Assembly (NCBI GenBank): GCA_036501345.1
Contig: DASYAN010000042.1
Coordinates: forward strand, 1-8,492
Length of the DNA stretch: 8,492 bases
Source: DASYAN01 sp036501345
GTDB lineage: Bacteria; Chloroflexota; Ktedonobacteria; Ktedonobacterales; Ktedonobacteraceae
Direction: 5' to 3'
A program made the position numbers and the translations under genes. Under the pieces are notes generated by a model that had not been told where the DNA came from, searched no databases, and saw only the letters and a list, made by a program, of their open reading frames with translations. The first letter of the stretch is position 1; each line of letters starts with the position of its first letter. Positions 1-6,594 of this stretch are shown here, in pieces.

Positions 1-392
1 AGAAAGATCACCATCAGCAGACCACCTACAAACTCAGCTGCGGTAAACTGCCATCCCATCAAGATAGTGAGAAGAATGCCCAGCTCAATCACCAGATTGG
101 TGGAAGCGAGCTCGAAGACCATTGCCGAAGTAAAACTGGCCCCTTTCAGAAAAATGGAGCGGGCGAGCGCCACAGCTGCATAGGAGCACGAACTGGAAGC
201 AACGCCAAAGAGTGTAGCAAGCGCTAGATTCTTTGGCGAATCGCCACCGAGTGCCTTTGCTATTGTCTGGTGCGGGACCACTGCCTGGACGATCCCAGAG
301 AGGGTAAAGCCAAGAATCAGAGGCCAGAGGATTTCCCAGAACATACTCAAGGCCATAAAGAGGGCCTGCCCGATACTCGTTAGAGCTGCCAT
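1..392 (-). CDS. ArsP/YraQ-like permease (PF03773-type), N-terminal part, cut by window edge
   Basis: Polytopic inner-membrane permease of the DUF318/ArsP_1 type. 130 codons from the ATG at 392-390 are visible and the frame runs off the left edge, so the C-terminal half is missing. Hydrophobic segments lie at about residues 10-38 (SMFWEILWPLILGFTLSGIV), 56-80 and 98-116. Residues 66-73 read SSSCSYAA and 91-102 read VFELASTNLVIE, both hallmarks of this permease subgroup; the other subgroup has a Cys-Gly-Val-Ile-Pro motif. Some family members export trivalent organoarsenicals, but most have no known substrate, so I do not assign one. The start lies 10 bp after the stop of the acetyltransferase. 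The Shine-Dalgarno TAGGA begins with that stop codon (403-405), with an 8-nt spacer, implying co-transcription and translational coupling. Family assignment is firm; substrate is unknown. Confidence 0.85.
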   Translation of the reverse strand, partial: MAALTSIGQALFMALSMFWEILWPLILGFTLSGIVQAVVPHQTIAKALGGDSPKNLALATLFGVASSSCSYAAVALARSIFLKGASFTSAMVFELASTNLVIELGILLTILMGWQFTAAEFVGGLLMVIF

Positions 393-402
393 GGTGATTT
401 TC

Positions 403-945
403 CTATAGCCACAAATCGCGTCGATACAGCCTCATGCCCTCTGGCGCCGGTTCATCTGTTGGCAACATCTCGCACTTTGCAGCCAAACGATCAGAAGCCG
501 GATCATTGATAGGCAACCAAGCTTCAAAATAGACGGGGATACCTTCCTGCTCTGCCTCAAACTCAAATTCGGCTGCGACCAGCCGTGCCCTGTTCAGGGC
601 ACAGATAAGCAATGCTCGTCCTGCATTCATGCGTCTGTACTGAGGATGCACTGCTCCCTGGCTCTGCAGGTGATATCCGTTCCTATCTCGGTACAATTGA
701 ACAAGGGTGTAACCAGCAATCTCACCTTCTATCCCCTCCAGCGTACCAGCTTGCCCCCAGGTATTCAGTTCATCGTCGTCATCGGTAATCACAAAGGCAT
801 TTGATAGTGCATCTACGATATCTGCTAGGAACCAAGCTGCAAATTCTCCCTCGCCCATCTTCACACTGCTGTCAACCTGCGCAGCTGCCTGCTGAATATG
901 TATGAGTGTTGGTATATCTTCTGAACGAAAGTTGCGAATACGCAT
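403..945 (-). CDS. GNAT-family N-acetyltransferase
   Basis: A 180-residue predicted cytoplasmic acetyl-CoA-dependent N-acetyltransferase, single GNAT domain. It opens with MRIRNFRSEDIPTL, a typical GNAT beta1-alpha1 start. Residues 77-86 (IAGYTLVQLY) look like beta4, and residues 99-111 (VHPQYRRMNAGRA) form the acetyl-CoA pyrophosphate-binding motif A. In that motif the first glycine of the usual R-x-x-G-x-G/A pattern is Asn, a mild deviation. An acidic loop DDDDE lies near residues 55-59. I chose the ATG at 945-943 because AAGGTG sits 9 nt upstream. A GTG at 957-955 would add four residues but overlaps that Shine-Dalgarno. It is the first gene of a minus-strand pair with the permease and is transcribed divergently from the PLP enzyme. 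The acceptor substrate cannot be read from the sequence. Confidence 0.85.
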   Translation of the reverse strand: MRIRNFRSEDIPTLIHIQQAAAQVDSSVKMGEGEFAAWFLADIVDALSNAFVITDDDDELNTWGQAGTLEGIEGEIAGYTLVQLYRDRNGYHLQSQGAVHPQYRRMNAGRALLICALNRARLVAAEFEFEAEQEGIPVYFEAWLPINDPASDRLAAKCEMLPTDEPAPEGMRLYRRDLWL

Positions 946-990
946 GTTTTCTTTCACCTTGCCTTGATCTATGGGTTGTTTACCTGAGCT

Positions 991-996
991 ATTATA
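991..996 (-). promoter_or_regulatory. candidate -10 element for the GNAT-permease pair
   Basis: A perfect TATAAT on the minus strand, about 46 bp upstream of the GNAT ATG. It is embedded in A/T-rich sequence (TTTTTAATATAATAG). No good TTGACA-like -35 stands 16-18 bp upstream, so either the promoter depends on the -10 or the match is by chance in A/T-rich DNA. Confidence 0.35.
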
Positions 997-1063
997 TTAA
1001 AAAGGGTATATATTCATTGTACACACGGTGATGTTCCCAACGTTAGATTTGAATAGACCAATT

Positions 1064-1094
1064 TTGAAGATGTGCTATTAACTATTCATATATT
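1064..1094 (+). promoter_or_regulatory. weak candidate promoter for the PLP enzyme
   Basis: TTGAAG (1064-1069) and TATATT (1089-1094) with a 19-bp spacer, about 80 bp upstream of the TTG start. The spacing is longer than ideal. An alternative is TTGAAT (1049-1054) with the TGC-TATTAA element at 1073-1081. Confidence 0.2.
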
Positions 1095-1158
1095 CAAGAT
1101 ACCAATCATCCTTTTATGATGTTAGACTCTTGTCTGAACATCAAGCGTCCCTGATATT

Positions 1159-1167
1159 AGAGGAGGT
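1159..1167 (+). promoter_or_regulatory. strong Shine-Dalgarno deciding a TTG start
   Basis: AGAGGAGGT is a near-complete anti-16S match, 6 nt before the TTG at 1174. It strongly supports translation from TTG rather than from the internal ATG at codon 14, which has no comparable site. Confidence 0.8.
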
Positions 1168-1173
1168 TCTGTT

Positions 1174-2337
1174 TTGTCAACACTTTCGCATTTGCAACGT
1201 ATCCGTCAGGAAATGCCCGCTACAACTGCTCACATTTATCTCAATACAGGCACTTTTGGCCCTTTACCAAGCTGTGTCGTACAAGCCATGCAGGAACGCT
1301 TGCAAGACGAATGGGAGAATGGGCGCTTAGGGTCGGAGGCTTATCAGAATATCTCAACGATCTATCGCTCAGCACGTGGTGGCATTGCACGCTTGATCAA
1401 TGCTGAAGAGTATGAAATTACATTGACTGACAATACCGGTGAAGGAATAAACATCATCAGCTATGGTTTTGATTGGCATGCTGGCGACGAGGTAATCACT
1501 ACCAATCGTGAGCATATTGGTGCCCTTGCCCCTCTCTATCAATTGCGGGACCGCTTTGGCATTGTCATTCGTTTTGCCGATCTTGGACCGCAAGCCGATC
1601 GTCCGATACATGAAGCTATTGAGGAGTTGATTACTTCCCGTACACGATTGATCGTGCTCTCACATGTCACCTGGACGACAGGAGCCGTACTTGACATCCA
1701 TACCGTCAGTCTAGTGGCTCATCAGCGAGAGATCCCTGTGCTGATCGATGGAGCCCAGTCAGCTGGGAATATTCCGGTTGATGTCAGGGCCCTAGATATT
1801 GATTTCTATGCGATTCCTATGCAAAAGTGGCTCTGTGGGCCAGATGGCACAGGAGCTCTCTACGTTCGTCGATCATCGCTCCATTATGTCACTCCAACAT
1901 ATGTCGGCTATTACTCAGCCAGTCATGAAGAGGGCACTGAATGGGTTTTGCATTCTCATGCTCAGCGCTTTGAGCTTGGAGGACGACAGACAGCTGCTGT
2001 CGCCGGGCAACAGGCAGCTCTGGAGTGGCTAGAAACAGTGGTCGGTCATCGCTGGCTCTTTGAACGCATCTCCCAACTCAATACCTATGCTTATCATACT
2101 CTCAAAGACATTCCAGGTCTCAGCATCCTTACGCCTACCCCGGGGGCATGTGGCATTCTATCCTTCACCCTGGATGATCATGATGATAACGAGGTTATAA
2201 AGTATCTGCAAACAGAGCACAATATCCACATTCGCAATATTCTCTATAATACGAAAGCATTGCGTGTCTCGACTGGATTTTATAATACAGAAGAAGAAAT
2301 TGATCAACTTGCCCAGGCATTATCGCAACTTGCGTAG
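1174..2337 (+). CDS. class V aminotransferase-fold PLP-dependent enzyme
   Basis: A 387-residue fold-type I PLP enzyme of the class V aminotransferase / cysteine desulfurase / isopenicillin-N-epimerase-like group, full family length. Residues 21-32 (IYLNTGTFGPLP) are the typical N-terminal substrate-loop start. D192 in IDGAQSAG (191-198) should contact the pyridine nitrogen and Q195 the PLP oxygen. K218 in MQKWLCGPDGTG (216-227) should be the Schiff-base lysine; the residue before it is Gln where His is common. R364 in LRVSTGFYNTEEEID (363-377) is the likely carboxylate-binding Arg. I do not see a persulfide-cysteine loop that would make cysteine desulfurase the clear choice, so the reaction stays open. 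Translation starts at TTG with a strong Shine-Dalgarno. It appears to be a single-gene unit between a divergent acetyltransferase and the GH76 gene. Confidence 0.88.
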   Translation: MSTLSHLQRIRQEMPATTAHIYLNTGTFGPLPSCVVQAMQERLQDEWENGRLGSEAYQNISTIYRSARGGIARLINAEEYEITLTDNTGEGINIISYGFDWHAGDEVITTNREHIGALAPLYQLRDRFGIVIRFADLGPQADRPIHEAIEELITSRTRLIVLSHVTWTTGAVLDIHTVSLVAHQREIPVLIDGAQSAGNIPVDVRALDIDFYAIPMQKWLCGPDGTGALYVRRSSLHYVTPTYVGYYSASHEEGTEWVLHSHAQRFELGGRQTAAVAGQQAALEWLETVVGHRWLFERISQLNTYAYHTLKDIPGLSILTPTPGACGILSFTLDDHDDNEVIKYLQTEHNIHIRNILYNTKALRVSTGFYNTEEEIDQLAQALSQLA

Positions 2338-2394
2338 GATTATAAGGCGACATTTGTCCCTATTTCCCTCTTGCAGGATCATGCAAACATCTCA

Positions 2395-2406
2395 TAGAAT
2401 ATTCTA
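2395..2406. repeat. 12-bp perfect palindrome, possible operator
   Basis: TAGAATATTCTA is fully self-complementary and lies about 120 bp upstream of the GH76 gene. It could be a dimeric regulator site, but there is no second copy or neighbouring regulator gene in the window to support that. Confidence 0.3.
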
Positions 2407-2512
2407 ATAGAAAGTCACTACTGAGCATGACTGGCAAAAGCAGTCCTAGAGTCGTTCTGTCATTGCATCTCAAATTTCTATCAAGTTGCCAATAAGTACA
2501 ATAGCATACGGA

Positions 2513-2519
2513 AAGGAAG
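2513..2519 (+). promoter_or_regulatory. Shine-Dalgarno fixing the GH76 gene start
   Basis: AAGGAAG ends 5 nt before the ATG at 2525, with its core AAGGA spaced 7 nt. The in-frame TTG at 2486 has no such site, so the ATG is preferred. Confidence 0.7.
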
Positions 2520-2524
2520 CTAGC

Positions 2525-5047
2525 ATGCCAAGGACAGTCAAGCTAGTGGAAGAAGGCTTCTCCACCTTTTCCTCTAAGTTCCATCGAGGTAGAGGATTGG
2601 TAGTAAATGCCATTGCTCTGTTAGTACTCATAAGTCTAGAACTCACTACTATATTCGTAGGAACCAATCCTGCATTGGCAGCCCCAATCTTTACCTCTTC
2701 CGATCAGGATCAAGCTATATCTTCTTTCATTAGTGCTTTCTATGACCCAACCAACCACTTCTTCTACACGGATACCCAAAATCATGCCGAAGCGGACCTG
2801 TGGACCGAAGCCGTTGACTGGGACATCGTGATGGATGCCTATAAGCGTACCAAGAATAGTACCTACAATCAAATGATTGGAGATATTTATAATCATGTCA
2901 CCAGTGTCTATGGGGCCAACTGTGGACAATGGCAGGTACCTAATGCTAGTAACAACACCCTGGCCTGGTGGGCTCAAGCCAGTCTGCAAGCCTACACTAT
3001 TACGAACACTACCACCTACAGAGACTGTGCCAAGGCTTTCTTTGATAAGCTCTATCAGTCTTGGGATACCACTCAAGCTGGTGGAGGGATTTGGACGCTG
3101 AATAATCAGACCACGCAGAAGAATATGGCCACCAACGCTTTGGCTGTGATGACTGCAGCCCAACTCTCTACGCTCCTGGGGAACAGTACCTACCTCAGCG
3201 ATGCTCAGGGCATTTACAACTGGATGCGAGCTCGCTTGACGAATTTGACGGGTACATCTGGTGCTGTTTATGATCGGTATGATAATACCAGTAATACTAT
3301 TATTATGGACCAGTTTAGCGATAACTATGGCCTCTTTATCGGGGCGGCTCTTGCACTCTATGATGCAACAAAGAGTAATTCGAGTACGACAAATAATCAA
3401 TCAGTTAATTATCTGGCAGACGCTAACAATGTTGCCAATGCCTCTCTTACTAATGTTACCATTGATGGTGATGGCATTATCCAGTATGAGTCGGATTGTA
3501 ATAATCACACTGCCACAGGGGACACCAGTAACAGTCTGAGTGGCAATAATGGCAATATTGCCAATGACGGTTCTTTCGTTGATGAAAATAATACCTGCAC
3601 TGGCGGCACCAATGAGAGAGCCCTCTATAAGGGAATTTATGCTCATTATCTTGCAGATTTGGCCTTCAATAGCAACCATGCAGTCTCTCAAAGCGCAGCC
3701 TATGGGCAAGTGCTCGATGAGAATGCAGCTATAGCATTGAATGATCGGCGTCCCTCCGACAATCTTGTCGGGGCTGACTGGACAGAGCCAGCACCAACGG
3801 GCCCGATTAAGTCCTGGGAGGCAGCCTCAGCAGTCGAGATTTTGCAAGATCTGCCTAACAATAATAATATCGGCACCTATCAATCACAAGATGCGACCTT
3901 GCAGGGCGGTCTGAGCTTAGCAACACAATTTACGGGATTTCTGAGTAACAGTGGATATATCAATGCCTGGAATCAGAATAACCAGACAGTGAGCTACACG
4001 GTCACTGCTCCTGCTGCAGGAACAAACCTGCTGATTATGCATTATGCCGCGGGATCTGGTAATGCAATGCGCTATCTGCAAGTCAATAGCAATCAGAATA
4101 CGGCCAACTTTCCAACTGGTCCCATTTATTCCTCTGGCACTTCCAATTCTGTGGTTGCCCAAATTAGTTTCCCGGGGACCAACAACTGGAATACATATGA
4201 TCTCGCTGTCATTCCAGCATTATTGACTCAAGGCAACAACACCATTACTCTCAGTTTTAACAGTTCACAAAATAGTCAGAACTCGCTCAACTTGGACGAA
4301 TTGACTGTCACACCGGGCTTTCCTCCGCCACCTGTTGCCAGTTCATCCAGTTCTGCGACTCCAACTCCAACGCCACTAACGCCTACTCCAATCGCCAATG
4401 TGAGCACGACGATTCCTAGTGCAATTAACAATATCGCCAGCTCGGGTAGTAATACCGGAAAAAGTGGGAATAGTACTGCAAGCAGTGGGAGTAACACTGG
4501 AAAAAGCGGTAATATCACGCCGACACCGACACCCAGACCTATTCCTACACCCATCCCAACGCCAGTGCCCACAGCGACGCCGAAGCCAGTGCCTACCACT
4601 GCACCTGTGCCTTCACCTACCACTGCGCCTGTGCCTTCACCTACCACTGCGCCTGTGCCTTCGCCTACCACTGTGCCTGTATCTTCGCCTACCACTGCGC
4701 CTGTATCTTCACCTACCACTGTGCCTGTATCTTCACCTACCATTGCGCCTATATCTTCGCCTACTACTGCGCCTATATCTTCGCCTACTACTGCGCCTGT
4801 ACCTGCACCCGTGCCTTCACCTACCATTGCACCTGTGCTTTCGCCTACTACTGCGCCTGTACCTTCACCTACCACTGCGCCTGTACCTGCACCCGTGCCT
4901 TCACCTACCACTGCACCCGTGCCGACGCCCAAACCTACTCCTGTATCCACCCCAGTGCCCACACCCAAACCTACTCCTGTATCCACCCCAGTGCCCACAC
5001 CCAAACCTACTCCTGTATCCACCCCAGTGCCCACACCTACGTCTTAA
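2525..5047 (+). CDS. secreted GH76 (alpha-1,6-mannanase-like) protein with CBM6/35-like module and Pro/Thr repeat tail
   Basis: An 840-residue exported protein. Residues 25-46 form the hydrophobic core of a signal peptide with a long basic n-region and a type I site near ALAA (50-53). Residues about 55-435 match GH76, an (alpha/alpha)6 mannanase family. Key blocks are LAWWAQASLQAY (146-157), GGGIWTLNNQTTQKNMATNA (186-205), DNYGLFIGAALALY (266-279), YKGIYAHYLADL (368-379) and a final DW at 418-419. The Asp-Asp normally found just before the x-x-W-W block is Asn144-Thr145, so mannanase activity is doubtful. Cys133/168 and Cys325/358 could form disulfides. Residues about 452-595 resemble CBM6/CBM35: YQSQDATLQGG at the start, LNLDELTV at the end. 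Residues 598-840 are a low-complexity Pro/Thr/Ser/Val tail with no LPXTG, SLH or membrane anchor. The protein is strikingly rich in Asn, Gln, Ser and Thr, as in proteins exported to acidic surroundings (inference). Confidence 0.82.
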   Translation: MPRTVKLVEEGFSTFSSKFHRGRGLVVNAIALLVLISLELTTIFVGTNPALAAPIFTSSDQDQAISSFISAFYDPTNHFFYTDTQNHAEADLWTEAVDWDIVMDAYKRTKNSTYNQMIGDIYNHVTSVYGANCGQWQVPNASNNTLAWWAQASLQAYTITNTTTYRDCAKAFFDKLYQSWDTTQAGGGIWTLNNQTTQKNMATNALAVMTAAQLSTLLGNSTYLSDAQGIYNWMRARLTNLTGTSGAVYDRYDNTSNTIIMDQFSDNYGLFIGAALALYDATKSNSSTTNNQSVNYLADANNVANASLTNVTIDGDGIIQYESDCNNHTATGDTSNSLSGNNGNIANDGSFVDENNTCTGGTNERALYKGIYAHYLADLAFNSNHAVSQSAAYGQVLDENAAIALNDRRPSDNLVGADWTEPAPTGPIKSWEAASAVEILQDLPNNNNIGTYQSQDATLQGGLSLATQFTGFLSNSGYINAWNQNNQTVSYTVTAPAAGTNLLIMHYAAGSGNAMRYLQVNSNQNTANFPTGPIYSSGTSNSVVAQISFPGTNNWNTYDLAVIPALLTQGNNTITLSFNSSQNSQNSLNLDELTVTPGFPPPPVASSSSSATPTPTPLTPTPIANVSTTIPSAINNIASSGSNTGKSGNSTASSGSNTGKSGNITPTPTPRPIPTPIPTPVPTATPKPVPTTAPVPSPTTAPVPSPTTAPVPSPTTVPVSSPTTAPVSSPTTVPVSSPTIAPISSPTTAPISSPTTAPVPAPVPSPTIAPVLSPTTAPVPSPTTAPVPAPVPSPTTAPVPTPKPTPVSTPVPTPKPTPVSTPVPTPKPTPVSTPVPTPTS
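4439..4522 (+). repeat. 42-nt imperfect direct duplication in the linker
   Basis: Two adjacent 42-nt units (4439-4480, 4481-4522) each encode SSGSNTGKSGN plus three residues. The peptide is nearly identical but the codons have diverged, so this duplication is older than the 36-nt array downstream. It encodes a Gly/Ser/Asn flexible hinge between the CBM and the Pro/Thr tail. Confidence 0.8.
4607..4918 (+). repeat. 24-nt coding tandem repeat array
   Basis: Ten 24-nt units plus two 36-nt units (4799-4834 and 4883-4918). Each 24-nt unit encodes PVPSPTTA or variants such as PVSSPTTV and PISSPTTA. The two 36-nt units carry an extra 12 nt encoding PVPA. The frame is kept throughout. Differences are mostly synonymous or conservative, and neighbouring units share variants, as expected of local duplication. 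Confidence 0.92.
4928..5035 (+). repeat. 36-nt coding tandem repeat, three identical copies
   Basis: Three copies (4928-4963, 4964-4999, 5000-5035), identical by eye at the nucleotide level, each encoding PKPTPVSTPVPT. Identity points to a recent expansion and probable copy-number variation between strains. The array ends 12 bp before the end of the stop codon. Confidence 0.92.
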
Positions 5048-5122
5048 GCGAGAAGCTAGCAGCAATTTCTAGTGTGGGATACTTTCCTTCTTGATTCTCA
5101 ATTAGAGAAGGTAAACCTCTTC

Positions 5123-5137
5123 CTGATAAGCTATCAG
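5123..5137. repeat. 15-bp inverted repeat, candidate hutF operator
   Basis: CTGATAAGCTATCAG has two perfect 6-bp arms around AGC. It sits where the -35 and spacer of the candidate hutF promoter would be, a position suited to a repressor. The regulator is unknown, and the site does not obviously match the HutC operator I know of. Confidence 0.4.
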
Positions 5138-5142
5138 AGGGA

Positions 5143-5151
5143 TGGTATACT
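5143..5151 (+). promoter_or_regulatory. candidate extended -10 promoter of hutF
   Basis: TGGTATACT is an extended -10 (TG-n-TATACT, five of six matches to TATAAT). It would start transcription near 5158, about 25 nt before the hutF ATG. The -35 region is poor, as is common for extended -10 promoters, and it overlaps the inverted repeat at 5123-5137. Confidence 0.45.
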
Positions 5152-5170
5152 ATGCTCTAATAGAAAAGTA

Positions 5171-5176
5171 GAAGGA
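5171..5176 (+). promoter_or_regulatory. Shine-Dalgarno fixing the hutF start
   Basis: GAAGGA lies 6 nt before the ATG at 5183. An upstream in-frame GTG at 5072 has no ribosome-binding site and would lie upstream of the candidate promoter. Confidence 0.7.
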
Positions 5177-5182
5177 AAGCTG

Positions 5183-6481
5183 ATGAAGTGTCTTGCTCCA
5201 GACTATATCTACACTCCACGAGGGATGCAGTCTCATATGCTTATATCTATCTCTAACGATGGTCGCATCACCTCAGTGGCAGGGCTCGATTCCTCATCTT
5301 CTATACCATCTGGCATCATAGAAACTCTTCCCAACATGCTTCTCCTACCTGGTTTTGTGAATACTCATAGTCACATTTTCCAGCGTGCACTACGTGGACA
5401 TACCCATCGCCCTCTCTCTGCACATGACAGTTTCTGGACTTGGCGGCAGGCAATGTATGCCATCGCAAATCGGTTAAATCCTGACAATCTGTATGAAGTA
5501 GCATTATGTGGTTACCGTGAGATGCTGAAGGCTGGTTACACTAGCGTGGGTGAGTTTCATTATGTCCATCATCAACCTGACGGGCGTCCTTATGCTAATC
5601 CCAACGTTATGGCTGAAGCTGTACTGAGTGCTGGACGCGATGCAGGCATACGCGTTGTTTTGCTTATGACAGCCTATGTGCAAGGGGGTCTTAATCAATC
5701 GCTTGAGGAGGGCCAGCGTCGCTTCTGTGATGCCTCTGTTGAGGCCTATCTGACCCGTGTCGATGTCTTGCGTGTTGCTGGTATCCCCGTTGGAGTCGCT
5801 CCTCACTCTGTACGTGCTGTGCCAGAGGCATGGATTTGTCCTATCGCAGATTATAGTCGTACCCATGCTCTCCCGCTGCATATTCATGCCGATGAGCAGA
5901 AAGCAGAGATTAAGCAGTGTCAGGAAATATATGGGTGTACACCGATAGAATTGCTAGAGCGTTATGGGGTATTAGGGCCACTGACAAGCATCATTCATGC
6001 TACCCATGCCAATGAGGTAGAGATAGCGTTACTTCAACAAGAAGAATGTACTGTATGTGTCTGTCCAACGACCGAGGCCGATCTTGGTGATGGCATTGCG
6101 CCTTACGCTGAGTTGGTAGCGGCTGGTATTCCTCTGGCAATCGGTTCGGATAGCAATACACGCCTGGACCCTTTCGAAGAGCTGCGCTGGGCCGAATATT
6201 CAGCACGGATGCGCTACGAGCAGCGTCGCATACTTGTCCGCAAAAAACATGCCTCACCTGGCCCGTTCTTGCTCGATATGGGCACACGCCGGGGTGCTAG
6301 TGCCCTGGGACTGGAATCTGGAGTAATTGCTCCTGGTATGTTTGCTGATTTTGTTGCTATTGACCTCAGCCATCCCATGCTTCGAGGCTGGAATGTGGAC
6401 GACTTGCTAGATATGCTATTTTTTGGTGCCTCGTCTGAGGTGATAAAGCAGGTCTGGGTAGCGGGAAAAGAAGTGGGTTAG
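5183..6481 (+). CDS. hutF: formimidoylglutamate deiminase (HutF)
   Basis: A cytoplasmic amidohydrolase of 432 residues, close to the usual HutF length. It converts N-formimino-L-glutamate to N-formyl-L-glutamate and ammonia in the five-step histidine degradation route. After a short N-terminal beta part, residues 57-73 (GFVNTHSHIFQRALRGH) carry the metal ligands H62 and H64. Residues 122-130 (VGEFHYVHH) are a HutF signature. H208 lies in VAPHSVRAVP (205-214). HIHADEQ (233-239) supplies ligand H235 and likely acid/base E238. HATH (272-275) supplies a conserved His. GSDSNTRLDPFEELRWAEY (321-339) supplies ligand D323 and the family DPFEELR block. The Gly-Met-Phe-Ala-Asp-Phe turn near 385-390 is the typical amidohydrolase C-terminal strand. 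All expected catalytic residues are present. hutU lies 1.8 kb away on the opposite strand, which supports the pathway. A promoter with a possible operator lies just upstream. Confidence 0.93.
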   Translation: MKCLAPDYIYTPRGMQSHMLISISNDGRITSVAGLDSSSSIPSGIIETLPNMLLLPGFVNTHSHIFQRALRGHTHRPLSAHDSFWTWRQAMYAIANRLNPDNLYEVALCGYREMLKAGYTSVGEFHYVHHQPDGRPYANPNVMAEAVLSAGRDAGIRVVLLMTAYVQGGLNQSLEEGQRRFCDASVEAYLTRVDVLRVAGIPVGVAPHSVRAVPEAWICPIADYSRTHALPLHIHADEQKAEIKQCQEIYGCTPIELLERYGVLGPLTSIIHATHANEVEIALLQQEECTVCVCPTTEADLGDGIAPYAELVAAGIPLAIGSDSNTRLDPFEELRWAEYSARMRYEQRRILVRKKHASPGPFLLDMGTRRGASALGLESGVIAPGMFADFVAIDLSHPMLRGWNVDDLLDMLFFGASSEVIKQVWVAGKEVG

Positions 6482-6594
6482 AAAATCATGGTCTTCCCTT
6501 GGTATGCAGCAGTCCTGACTCTGAATTGGCAGTAGTCATGATTTCTACTTTGCTCCGCTTCCGCTCATATTTGTTTGCTGGGTCGGTGATCCCT
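6482..6594. other. convergent intergenic region between hutF and the propeller gene
   Basis: The two genes end facing each other, 113 bp apart. There is no gene here. The only symmetry of note is AAATCATG (6483-6490) against CATGATTT (6537-6544), perfect 8-bp arms with a 46-nt interval. That could form the base of a bidirectional terminator, but no compact GC-rich hairpin with a T-run is present. Confidence 0.4.

Larger units (their letters stand above)
958..1173. other. divergent intergenic region
   Basis: A/T-rich spacer between the GNAT gene (leftward) and the PLP enzyme (rightward). No open frame with a ribosome-binding site other than the flanking genes is seen. It must hold promoters for both directions; candidates are listed separately. 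Confidence 0.7.
2338..2524. other. intergenic region rich in short inverted repeats
   Basis: No gene is visible. It carries four small dyad symmetries: TTGCA/TGCAA (2371-2386, 6-nt loop), the perfect palindrome TAGAATATTCTA (2395-2406), AGTCA/TGACT (2413-2432) and GACTG/CAGTC (2429-2445). None is followed by a T-run, so none is a convincing intrinsic terminator. A -10-like TACAAT at 2497-2502 lacks a good -35. Confidence 0.5.
5048..5182. other. spacer between the GH76 gene and hutF
   Basis: Holds the candidate hutF promoter and two inverted repeats: TTCTC/GAGAA at 5095-5109 with a 5-nt loop, and CTGATA/TATCAG at 5123-5137. I see no T-tract hairpin that would clearly terminate GH76 transcription, so read-through into hutF is possible. 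Confidence 0.5.

Noticed and set aside
2371..2386. Hairpin after the PLP enzyme gene (TTGCA/TGCAA) as an intrinsic terminator
   Set aside because: The stem is only 5 bp, A/T-rich at its ends, and no T-run follows.
2636..3400. Minus-strand open frame of 254 codons opposite the GH76 domain
   Set aside because: The opposite strand encodes a convincing conserved GH76 domain across the whole stretch. This frame shows no recognisable fold.
4276..5034. Long minus-strand open frame (about 250 codons, Gly/Val/Thr-rich) opposite the GH76 tail
   Set aside because: It is the mirror of the Pro/Thr repeat region. The in-frame tandem repeats leave the opposite strand open by composition. It has no ribosome-binding site or domain.
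4607..5035. Regularly spaced repeats that might suggest a CRISPR array
   Set aside because: The units are contiguous with no unique spacers, keep the reading frame and encode Pro/Thr peptides.
5072..5182. 37-codon N-terminal extension of HutF from a GTG
   Set aside because: There is no ribosome-binding site, the extension lacks similarity to HutF N-termini, and it would cross the candidate promoter. The ATG at 5183 has a good Shine-Dalgarno.
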